From a bacterium (lineage in GTDB: Bacteria; Armatimonadota; JACIXR01), in NCBI GenBank assembly GCA_014360465.1, contig JACIXQ010000001.1, positions 1 to 35,676 of the forward strand: a stretch of DNA of 35,676 nt, read 5' to 3'. Under the pieces are notes generated by a model, which was not told the origin of the DNA, made no database searches, and was given only the letters and a program-made list of their open reading frames with translations. Shown here piece after piece: positions 7,688 to 14,103 of this stretch. Numbering within the stretch: the first letter of the stretch is position 1; each line of letters opens with the position of its first letter. Made by a program: the position numbers and the translations under genes.

Positions 7688-9038
7688 CTTCAGACCTCCT
7701 TTCTAATAATTCTTTAACGAAACCAACATAGACCTTACCATCTCGAAACTGAGCTGAGGTGAGGATTTCCTTGTGGAAATCTATGTTCGTTTTCACCCCT
7801 TCTATTATAAATTCTTCTAAAGCTCTTTGCATTCTCTTTATCGCTTCCTCTCTTGTTTTTGCCCAAACTATCAATTTCGCAAGAAGCGCATCGTAGTTTG
7901 GTGAGATTGTATAGCCTTCATAGAGGTGGGTATCCAATCTAACCCAAGGTCCGCCGGGCAATACTAATCGTTGGATAGTGCCAACACTGGGGGCAAAATT
8001 TCTATACGGGTCCTCAGCGGTTATCCTACATTCAATGCTATGTCCCCTGAACTTGATGTCTTCTTGAACGAAGGGAAGCTTTTCTCCTGCAGCGGTGAGT
8101 ATCTGCCATTTAACGATATCAATATCGGTTATCATCTCCGTAACAGGATGTTCAACCTGAATCCTCGTGTTAATTTCCATAAAATAGAAAGAGAGAGCAT
8201 CATCAACGAGGAATTCCACTGTTCCAGCTGTTTTGTATCCCACAGCCTGAACCGCTCTGATAGCTGCTTCTCCCATTTTTTGCCTCATTTCTTGGTCGAC
8301 GATTGGGGAGGGAGCTTCCTCAAGCATCTTCTGATATGAAGGGGTCTGAATGGAGCATTCCCTTTCTCCAAGGTGCACGACATTTCCATAATTATCAGCA
8401 AGGATTTGCACCTCTATATGGCGTGGTTTAAGGAGGAATTTCTCGAGATAAAGCCTCCCATCTCCAAAAGCTGCTTCTGCTTCAGCCCTTGCCGATTGAA
8501 GATAGAGGTGAAGTTCCTCCTTCCTCCCTATCATTCTCATTCCCTTACCACCACCTCCAGCAGCTGCCTTCAACATAAGGGGGAAACCAATTTCTTCTGC
8601 ATAACGGAGGGCATCTTCCTCGTTTACAGGTTCTTCTGTTCCCGGCACAACTGGCACGCCAGCTCTTTTCATAATCTTGCGGGCATTCATTTTATCCCCC
8701 AGAGCCTCTATAACCTCAGGAGAAGGTCCGATGAATTTTATTCCACATTCTTCGCAAAGGCGGGCAAATGTTGCATTTTCCGCAAGGAAACCATAGCATG
8801 GGTGAATAGCCTCTGCCCCTGTAACGATTGCGGCGCTTAAGATATTAGGAATATTAAGATAGGAATCCCTCGGGGGTGGTGGACCCACGCAAATTGCTTC
8901 ATCGGCGAATTCCTTATGAAGGCTATCCTTATCCGCTTGGGAGTAAATGGCAACTGTTTTTATGCCCAGCTCTTTACAAGCTCTTATCACCCTTATTGCT
9001 ATTTCCCCGCGGTTAGCGATGAGTATTTTTCTGAACAT
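7659..9038 (-). CDS. accC: Biotin carboxylase (acetyl-CoA carboxylase AccC)
   Basis: AccC carboxylates biotin on its carrier protein with ATP and bicarbonate, the first half of malonyl-CoA synthesis. This 459-residue ATP-grasp protein has KILIANRGEIAIRVIRA at the N-terminus, the glycine loop AAAGGGGKGM, MEINTRIQVEHPVTE with the catalytic Glu/Asn/Arg set, and CRITAEDP. One loop is unusual: after GERECSIQ it has TPSYQK instead of the usual RRHQK. That is one residue longer and loses the His that lines the nucleotide site in E. coli, while the following Lys is kept. It starts 1 base after the upstream stop and lacks its own SD, so it is probably coupled. Its neighbouring BCCP-like protein cannot carry biotin. 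Confidence 0.93.
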   Translation of the reverse strand: MFRKILIANRGEIAIRVIRACKELGIKTVAIYSQADKDSLHKEFADEAICVGPPPPRDSYLNIPNILSAAIVTGAEAIHPCYGFLAENATFARLCEECGIKFIGPSPEVIEALGDKMNARKIMKRAGVPVVPGTEEPVNEEDALRYAEEIGFPLMLKAAAGGGGKGMRMIGRKEELHLYLQSARAEAEAAFGDGRLYLEKFLLKPRHIEVQILADNYGNVVHLGERECSIQTPSYQKMLEEAPSPIVDQEMRQKMGEAAIRAVQAVGYKTAGTVEFLVDDALSFYFMEINTRIQVEHPVTEMITDIDIVKWQILTAAGEKLPFVQEDIKFRGHSIECRITAEDPYRNFAPSVGTIQRLVLPGGPWVRLDTHLYEGYTISPNYDALLAKLIVWAKTREEAIKRMQRALEEFIIEGVKTNIDFHKEILTSAQFRDGKVYVGFVKELLERRSEDEQRHMGSL

Positions 9039-9039
9039 A

Positions 9040-9390
9040 TTAAAATTTCTCGTGCCCAGGATGGGGACAGGTTACCGTTCCCTCATTGTAAATGTAAGGT
9101 TCTCCTCCCACTGGGCAGTGTAGATTTTCCGGTTTAATGCCGTATTGAAACAGGTCTTTCAGTGATGGGGGAAGGGCGTTATTATGGTCCGCCATATAGG
9201 CGGCAATCGCGTGTCTCACTTGTCTTAGATTATTCAGGCATTCCAAATCCTTGAGCTGTGATTCTCCTATTTTCGACTCTGTAGAAGGGTTCTCGGCAGG
9301 GAGCTGAGCCTTTTGAATAGCAAAATAAAGCCCAACGCCGACGATTATTAGAAGTAGGAACAACAGCAAGTTAGTCGGTCTTTTCTTCAA
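9040..9390 (-). CDS. Small membrane-anchored pseudopilin-like protein
   Basis: This 116-residue protein has an N-terminal anchor (residues ~7-24). Its C-terminal domain pattern is CLNNLRQVRHAIAAYMAD, PPSLKDLFQYGI, LHCPVGGEPYIYN, then VTCPHPGHEKF. The C-terminal pattern (CPxGG-x-Y-x-Y ... CPxPGH) resembles soluble domains of type II secretion/type IV pseudopilins of several bacterial phyla. The prepilin-peptidase motif (Gly before a hydrophobic stretch with Glu at +5) is absent, so it is probably a fixed membrane protein rather than a pilin subunit. It overlaps the BCCP-like gene by 20 bases and precedes accC by 1 base, splitting the usual accB-accC pair. Function unknown. Confidence 0.65.
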   Translation of the reverse strand: MKKRPTNLLLFLLLIIVGVGLYFAIQKAQLPAENPSTESKIGESQLKDLECLNNLRQVRHAIAAYMADHNNALPPSLKDLFQYGIKPENLHCPVGGEPYIYNEGTVTCPHPGHEKF

Positions 9391-9775
9391 TTTGTTCTAC
9401 CTCCTGTAATTTTATATAGCAAATTAGCTTGCCATATTCAACAATTTCACCTTCGGAAAGGAGGGAATGCACTATGCCCGAAGCAGGAGAAAGTATCTCG
9501 TCCTTTATACCGAGCGTTTCTATAAACCCAATCTTCTCACCTTCCTTGACCATATCACCTTCCTTTACCAAAGGATGAAATATCCCTACGCTCTGGGAAA
9601 CAACTTCTACCGAGGTAGGGGGAATTTCCACCGTTGGTTGGGTTTCTGTTTTAACCAACCTTTCAGCCGAACGCTTTATGAATAACCTTTTGCCTTCCCA
9701 AGTCAGTTCCATCTCTTCTACGGAAGAGTTTTCCAATAGCGAAAGTATTTGTTTTATCAATTCGCTGTCTTTCAT
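9371..9775 (-). CDS. BCCP-like protein lacking the biotinyl lysine
   Basis: This 134-residue protein has AccB layout: N-terminal helix region (LIKQILSLLENSSVEEMEL), a basic strand pair (WEGKRLFIKRS), a Thr/Pro/Val linker (~42-60) and a biotinyl-type beta-barrel domain (~62-122). In the hairpin where BCCPs have EAMKM, this protein has E86-T87-L88-G89-I90; codon 89 at 9511-9509 reads GGT (Gly). The flanking residues (GEKIGFIE, DEILSPASGIV, GEIVEYGKLICYI) align well, so this is a substitution and not a misread frame. It therefore should not be biotinylated at the normal site. It may act as a non-catalytic subunit or regulator of acetyl-CoA carboxylase, as plant BADC proteins do; a true accB would be needed elsewhere. 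Confidence 0.85.
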   Translation of the reverse strand: MKDSELIKQILSLLENSSVEEMELTWEGKRLFIKRSAERLVKTETQPTVEIPPTSVEVVSQSVGIFHPLVKEGDMVKEGEKIGFIETLGIKDEILSPASGIVHSLLSEGEIVEYGKLICYIKLQEVEQIEEKTD

Positions 9776-9778
9776 AGA

Positions 9779-10837
9779 TCACCAACCCAAAGAAAATAAG
9801 AAGTATTCCAGTAGATGAAGTAACAATCCCATCAAAAAAAGGGCAAATATGACCAGGATGGTGGTTTCCAGCCATGGTGTGGAAAGTGTTGTCAATATCT
9901 TACCGGAAGTAGTGGGTAAGTATGCAAGATTAGAGAAGAGATTATCAAAGAACCTTGCAATACTTAAGTAATAATTATGAATACCTCCTCTACCTAATAT
10001 GAATAAAGCTAATATGGATAAGGGAACTAAGAAAGAGAGCCATCTATATTTCTGCCTTTGATGCTCTGTGTAGATTGGACATTTTAAACAATCGTGTTTT
10101 TTCTGCATTAATTGGCTTGTTCTTTTTAACAATCTGGCACTTTCAGGTTGCCTAACACTTGTTTGAGAAATCATTTGTTCTACGATCGCCTCATCGCAAA
10201 GGCAACCTCCACCTACTTTCCAGCAGCTCCTTTTTCTTGCCCAAGCTGGACAGAATTCTCTGAGGAACTCGCGACAAAAAGGGGTATCCCAGCAGGGTAA
10301 AGATATGGAAGAAAGTAAAGAAGTTCGTCGGTAAGGTGTGGAAGGTATCTTTTCTTTTGTTATTATATCCTTTGTGGCGAAATGGCTGCGAAGAAGGTAA
10401 AAGATTTCCCCCAAAAAAAGTATTCCGGAAAAAACAAAGGAAATGATTCCCAAGGTATGTGTCGTAAGCAGAATTCTATGCATGGGAGTGGTGGGGAGAC
10501 CACCAGATAGGAAGAATGTTCCCAAAATGAACGGGATTGCCAAATAAAGAAACAATCCGATCAAAAGCAGGATAAATGCTACTTCAAAGGAGAAAAGATA
10601 GCGAAGGAAAATAGCTAATAAAAGCAAGCAATATCCTATGGTTAACAATTGTAAAGAAAGGGAGAATTTATAAAGTATGATTTCTTGAGCAAGAGGCGGG
10701 AAACTTGAATAATGGGAAACGAAGCCGGAGACGAAGCCGTAGATTACATAAATTAGGGAACCGGAGAATAGTAATAGTCCACTGATAAGGACACCAATAT
10801 AAAAGGGACCGAACAGAAAAGCCCACTTTTCTTTCAC
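9779..10837 (-). CDS. Polytopic membrane protein with a Cys-rich loop, unknown function
   Basis: I do not recognise this 352-residue protein. It has about seven hydrophobic segments: ~10-37, ~55-80, ~84-110, ~127-147, ~245-262, and ~318-345, plus one weaker. A large hydrophilic loop (~170-240) holds eight or more Cys in the pattern PCWDTPFC, EFCPAW, SCWKVGGGCLC and later CLKC. The Cys spacing suggests metal or Fe-S binding or disulphides, depending on which face the loop occupies. The start is GTG at 10837, 11 bases after efp, and the stop is 3 bases before the BCCP-like ATG. It sits firmly within the efp-acc operon, but no role is evident. Confidence 0.7.
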   Translation of the reverse strand: MKEKWAFLFGPFYIGVLISGLLLFSGSLIYVIYGFVSGFVSHYSSFPPLAQEIILYKFSLSLQLLTIGYCLLLLAIFLRYLFSFEVAFILLLIGLFLYLAIPFILGTFFLSGGLPTTPMHRILLTTHTLGIISFVFSGILFLGEIFYLLRSHFATKDIITKEKIPSTPYRRTSLLSSISLPCWDTPFCREFLREFCPAWARKRSCWKVGGGCLCDEAIVEQMISQTSVRQPESARLLKRTSQLMQKKHDCLKCPIYTEHQRQKYRWLSFLVPLSILALFILGRGGIHNYYLSIARFFDNLFSNLAYLPTTSGKILTTLSTPWLETTILVIFALFLMGLLLHLLEYFLFSLGW

Positions 10838-10848
10838 ATAACTTATAG

Positions 10849-11412
10849 CTATCTCACCCTTTCCACATACTCACCTGTGCGTGTATCAACCTTCACGATA
10901 TCCCCCTTTTCAATGAAGAAAGGAACTTGTATGACCAAACCAGTTTCAAGAGTTGCTGGTTTGCTACCCCCAGAAGCGGTATCCCCTCTAACGCCTGGCT
11001 CAGTGTCAATTACTTCCAGTTCTACGGTTATTGGGAGTTCAATCCCGATTATCTTGCCCTCGTACATAATTGCCTGAACTTCCACGTCTTCTTTCAAGTA
11101 GTCTGTTGCTTCCCCAAGTAATGACTTATGAAGTGAGAGTTGTTCATAGGTTTCTGGGTCCATAAAGACATATTCGTCATCGGAACGATAGATGAACTGC
11201 ATCTGCTTTCTCTCAATGAAAGCGAGGTCGAATCTATCCCCTGGTTTTATCGTTTTATCCACAACTGCATTGGTCTTTATATTCCTTAAACGAGCGCGCA
11301 CAAAGGCGCCCCCTCTTCCAAGTTTCGCATGCTCCGCGCTTAGCACATAATAGATTTCACCTTCGTATTCGATTGTCAATCCTGGTCTAATATCTCCTAA
11401 ATCTATCGGCAT
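10849..11412 (-). CDS. efp: Translation elongation factor P
   Basis: EF-P enters the ribosomal E site and relieves stalling at proline stretches. At 187 residues it has normal length with three OB-like domains: N-terminal DIRPGLTIEYEG, the middle domain, and the C-terminal signature TEPGVRGDTASGGSKPATLETG. The tip loop that contacts the P-site tRNA reads AKLGRGGAFVR: Arg33 is at the position modified as Lys34 in E. coli, and Leu replaces the usual Pro before Gly. An Arg tip is the hallmark of the EarP/rhamnosylated class, but no modification gene is in this window. It is first in the minus-strand operon with SD AAAGGAGG. Confidence 0.96.
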   Translation of the reverse strand: MPIDLGDIRPGLTIEYEGEIYYVLSAEHAKLGRGGAFVRARLRNIKTNAVVDKTIKPGDRFDLAFIERKQMQFIYRSDDEYVFMDPETYEQLSLHKSLLGEATDYLKEDVEVQAIMYEGKIIGIELPITVELEVIDTEPGVRGDTASGGSKPATLETGLVIQVPFFIEKGDIVKVDTRTGEYVERVR

Positions 11413-11429
11413 ATCTAACCTCCTTTAAT

Positions 11430-11458
11430 AGTATATTTTCTTTGTGAATTTTTGTCAA
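11430..11458 (-). promoter_or_regulatory. Near-consensus sigma-A promoter for the efp-acc-RLP operon
   Basis: Reading the minus strand, TTGACA (11458-11453) and TATACT (11435-11430) are separated by exactly 17 bases, upstream of efp. The expected transcription start near 11423 would fall inside the SD AAAGGAGG (11426-11419), leaving a leader of only about 11 bases before the ATG at 11412. This is the strongest promoter in the window. Confidence 0.7.
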
Positions 11459-11561
11459 TGTTCCCAAAAAATATCCACAATTCATCCCAGCTAATCGCCT
11501 AAAGTTGATTGTGATAGTTCAAATTAAATTATACACACTGGTATATAAAAGAGCAATAATC

Positions 11562-11598
11562 TCCAAGGATAACAAGAAATCCCAGGATAACATAGAAA
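11562..11598. repeat. Tandem imperfect direct repeat (2 x 18/19 bases)
   Basis: Two back-to-back copies of TCCNAGGATAACA-[T]-AGAAA lie at 11562-11579 and 11580-11598, differing by one substitution and one inserted T. They sit in the 279-base divergent intergenic region between efp and mtnP, about 40 bases upstream of the probable mtnP promoter. Direct repeats of this size and place can be binding sites for a regulator; that role is inference. Confidence 0.55.
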
Positions 11599-11634
11599 AA
11601 TTTTGCTGAATTGGGTAAATGCCGAACAAAATGC

Positions 11635-11663
11635 TTGTCTTAAGCATTAGTAAGATTTATTCT
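11635..11663 (+). promoter_or_regulatory. Possible promoter of the mtnP operon
   Basis: TTGTCT (11635-11640) and TATTCT (11658-11663) are spaced by 17 bases, each matching four of six consensus bases. The predicted start near 11670 gives a short leader containing the AAGGAGG at 11674-11680 before the ATG at 11692. Position is good, the match only moderate. Confidence 0.4.
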
Positions 11664-11691
11664 ATTAAGAAGAAAGGAGGCAGATAGCGCA

Positions 11692-12480
11692 ATGCAGGTA
11701 AAGATAGGTGTATTTGGCGGTTCCGGTTTCTATTCTTTATTCGACGAATTTGAAGAAATAAAAGTTGATACTCCCTACGGTCCACCAAGCGATAAAGTGG
11801 CTATCGGTAGAATTGGAAAGTGGGAAGTTGCTTTCTTGCCACGCCATGGAAGGGACCATTCCCTACCACCTCATCGGATAAATTACAGGGCGAATATCTG
11901 GGCTTTTCACCACCTTGGAGTTGAACGAATCATCGCACCCTGTGCTGCGGGGTCACTCCAGCCACATATAAAACCGGGTGATTTCGTGATTTGTGACCAG
12001 TTTGTTGATAGGACAAGGGGAAGAATTGATACATTCTACGATGGTCCCACAACAATACATATCTCCACAGCTGACCCTTATTGCCCTCAATTGCGTGAGT
12101 TAGCAATAGAATGCGCCCAAAAGCTGGGAATTTCCTATCATCCACAGGGAACGGTTGTCGTTATCCAGGGACCGCGTTTTTCCACAAAAGCTGAATCGCA
12201 ATGGTTCACGAAGATGGGGTGGGAGGTGATAAATATGACGCAGTATCCCGAGGTAACTCTTGCAAGGGAGCTGGCTATTTGTTATGTCAATATTTCGCTT
12301 ATAACAGATTGGGATGTGGGGTTGGTTGGACAAGTGGAGCCGGTATCCGCCGAGGAGGTTACCAGGGTATTTAGGGAGAATAACGAGAAGGTGAAGAAAT
12401 TGATTTACACGATGATAGAAAATATGCCAGAGGAAAGGACATGCCATTGCAAGGATGCCCTTAAAGGAGCGGTAGTATGA
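11692..12480 (+). CDS. mtnP: S-methyl-5'-thioadenosine phosphorylase
   Basis: MtnP splits 5'-methylthioadenosine (by-product of polyamine synthesis and other AdoMet use) with phosphate to adenine and 5-methylthioribose-1-phosphate. This 262-residue nucleoside phosphorylase has IGVFGGSGFYSL, FLPRHGRDHSLPPHRINYRANIW, APCAAGSL, QGPRFSTKAE, INMTQYPEVTLARE and TDWD. The two Asp of TDWD occupy the position that favours adenine over hypoxanthine in this family, so methylthioadenosine is the likely substrate rather than inosine or guanosine. ATG at 11692 follows AAGGAGG by 11 bases. The stop overlaps the mtnA ATG (ATGA), tying product to next enzyme. Confidence 0.94.
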   Translation: MQVKIGVFGGSGFYSLFDEFEEIKVDTPYGPPSDKVAIGRIGKWEVAFLPRHGRDHSLPPHRINYRANIWAFHHLGVERIIAPCAAGSLQPHIKPGDFVICDQFVDRTRGRIDTFYDGPTTIHISTADPYCPQLRELAIECAQKLGISYHPQGTVVVIQGPRFSTKAESQWFTKMGWEVINMTQYPEVTLARELAICYVNISLITDWDVGLVGQVEPVSAEEVTRVFRENNEKVKKLIYTMIENMPEERTCHCKDALKGAVV

Positions 12481-13538
12481 GCGTGAAATGGGAACTCCCA
12501 CCCACCCTAAAATGGGAAAACGATAAACTTCTCCTAATAGACCAGACACGCCTGCCTGAGGAGCTTGTTTTTATAGAATGTTCCATTCCCCAAGAGGTGG
12601 CAGAATGCATTAAAACTATGAAAGTAAGGGGTGCGCCCGCTATTGGGGTGGCAGCTGCTTTCGGAATGTTTCTTTCAATAAAGGATTTTGAGGGAGATGT
12701 TGATTTGCTTTTTGAGAAATTGGAGGAAACTGCCGAGCTCCTGCGGTCAACACGTCCCACCGCCTATAACCTTTTTTGGGCAATTGAAAGAATGCTTCAA
12801 CGGGCGAGGGATATGCAGGGAGAGGAAACTGGAAAAGCGAAAGAAGCCCTTTTTGAAGAGGCGATGAGGATGTGGGAGGAAGATATAGAGGTCAACAGGG
12901 CAATTGGGCGAAATGGTAGTCGGTTCATCAAGGATGGAGCAAATGTTTTGACCATTTGCAACGCTGGGTCGCTTGCAACAGTTTGGTTCGGCACAGCGCT
13001 CGGCATAATAAGAAGTGCTATTGAGGAAGGTAAGAAAATCCATGTTTATGCATGCGAAACACGTCCACGCCTCCAGGGAATCCTAACAGTATTTGAGCTT
13101 CTTGAAGATAATATACCTGTTACTCTTATCACCGATTTTATGGCTGGATATTTGATGAGCAAAGGAAAAGTAGATGTTGTGGTAACGGGTGCGGATAGGG
13201 TAGCTCGGAATGGCGATGTTGCTAACAAAATTGGCACTTATACCCTTGCAGTTCTTGCGAAATCACACGATATCCCTTTTATCGTTGCCGCTCCATTATC
13301 TTCAATAGATATCAACATCGCCACGGGAGCGGATATACCGATAGAAGAAAGAGAGAAAGAAGAAGTGCTCTCCATTAAAGGGAAAAGATTGATTACAGAA
13401 GATGTTGATGTCATCAACCCCGCTTTTGATGTAACCCCTTCCCGTTTAATAACTGCTATAGTGACGGAGCGGGGAGTATGTTCACCACCCTTTGAGGAAA
13501 GTGTGCCCGCAATATTTCATAAACAAGGAGGTAGATAG
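12477..13538 (+). CDS. mtnA: S-methyl-5-thioribose-1-phosphate isomerase
   Basis: MtnA converts the methylthioribose-1-phosphate made by MtnP to methylthioribulose-1-phosphate. This 353-residue protein has the RGAPAIG phosphate loop (51-57), catalytic Cys161 in ICNAGSLAT, CETRPRLQG, and Asp240 in TGADRVARNGDVANKIGTY. These conserved features distinguish it from eIF2B regulatory subunits. It is coupled to mtnP through a 4-base overlap, and its 3' end contains the SD of apt. Downstream salvage genes (mtnB, mtnX/C, mtnD) are not in the window. Confidence 0.95.
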   Translation: MSVKWELPPTLKWENDKLLLIDQTRLPEELVFIECSIPQEVAECIKTMKVRGAPAIGVAAAFGMFLSIKDFEGDVDLLFEKLEETAELLRSTRPTAYNLFWAIERMLQRARDMQGEETGKAKEALFEEAMRMWEEDIEVNRAIGRNGSRFIKDGANVLTICNAGSLATVWFGTALGIIRSAIEEGKKIHVYACETRPRLQGILTVFELLEDNIPVTLITDFMAGYLMSKGKVDVVVTGADRVARNGDVANKIGTYTLAVLAKSHDIPFIVAAPLSSIDINIATGADIPIEEREKEEVLSIKGKRLITEDVDVINPAFDVTPSRLITAIVTERGVCSPPFEESVPAIFHKQGGR

Positions 13539-13540
13539 GA

Positions 13541-14065
13541 TTGTCTCTTGAGGAAAAGATAAAATCCTATATCAGGGATATCCCCGATTTCCCTCAAAAA
13601 GGGATAATTTTCCGGGATATTACGCCTCTCCTTAAGCAACCTGCTATAGTCAAGGAGATAATAGACAGGTTTGAGGAATTTGCCAAAGAGAAGGGCGTGG
13701 ATGTAGTGGCGGCGATAGAATCGCGAGGATTCATTTTCGCTATGCCTTTATGCCTCCGCCTTGAGGTGCCCTTTGTGCCGATAAGAAAAGAAGGTAAACT
13801 ACCGTGGGAAACGGTGAAGGAAACCTACGAGCTGGAGTATGGCACCGCGACAATAGAGATGCATAAGGATGCTATAGTCTCGGGGCAAAGGGTGCTATTA
13901 ATAGATGATTTGCTCGCCACGGGAGGAACATCTTTTGCAAGTGCCAAGCTTGTTGAAAAGTTAGGGGGAAAGGTTGTGGGTATTGCCTTCGTTATAGAAC
14001 TGACCTACCTAAATGGAAGGGAAAAATTGAAGGACTATGATGTCCTGACACTCGTTAAATATTAA
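13541..14065 (+). CDS. apt: Adenine phosphoribosyltransferase
   Basis: Apt joins adenine to PRPP to give AMP. This 174-residue type I phosphoribosyltransferase has IPDFPQKGIIFRDITPLL at the N-terminus, the AAIESRGFIF segment and the PRPP motif VLLIDDLLATGGTS (118-131). It starts with TTG at 13541, 8 bases after AAGGAGGT (13525-13532) embedded in the end of mtnA. Following MtnP, it recycles the released adenine, so the three genes form a compact methylthioadenosine-processing unit. Confidence 0.95.
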   Translation: MSLEEKIKSYIRDIPDFPQKGIIFRDITPLLKQPAIVKEIIDRFEEFAKEKGVDVVAAIESRGFIFAMPLCLRLEVPFVPIRKEGKLPWETVKETYELEYGTATIEMHKDAIVSGQRVLLIDDLLATGGTSFASAKLVEKLGGKVVGIAFVIELTYLNGREKLKDYDVLTLVKY

Positions 14066-14066
14066 G

Positions 14067-14093
14067 TTGTCTAATACGGATTAAGCCTATAAA
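14067..14093 (+). promoter_or_regulatory. Possible promoter giving a leaderless proS transcript
   Basis: TTGTCT (14067-14072) and TATAAA (14088-14093) are spaced by 15 bases, shorter than ideal. The -10 ends 10 bases before the proS ATG, no SD is present in the 38-base gap, and a start near 14100 would leave a leader of only a few bases. Weak evidence taken alone. Confidence 0.3.
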
Positions 14094-14103
14094 ATTCATT
14101 AGT

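Noticed and set aside
11413-11691. Riboswitch (SAM or similar) upstream of mtnP
   Set aside because: No SAM-riboswitch consensus or long stem set is visible; only promoters and a tandem repeat are supported.
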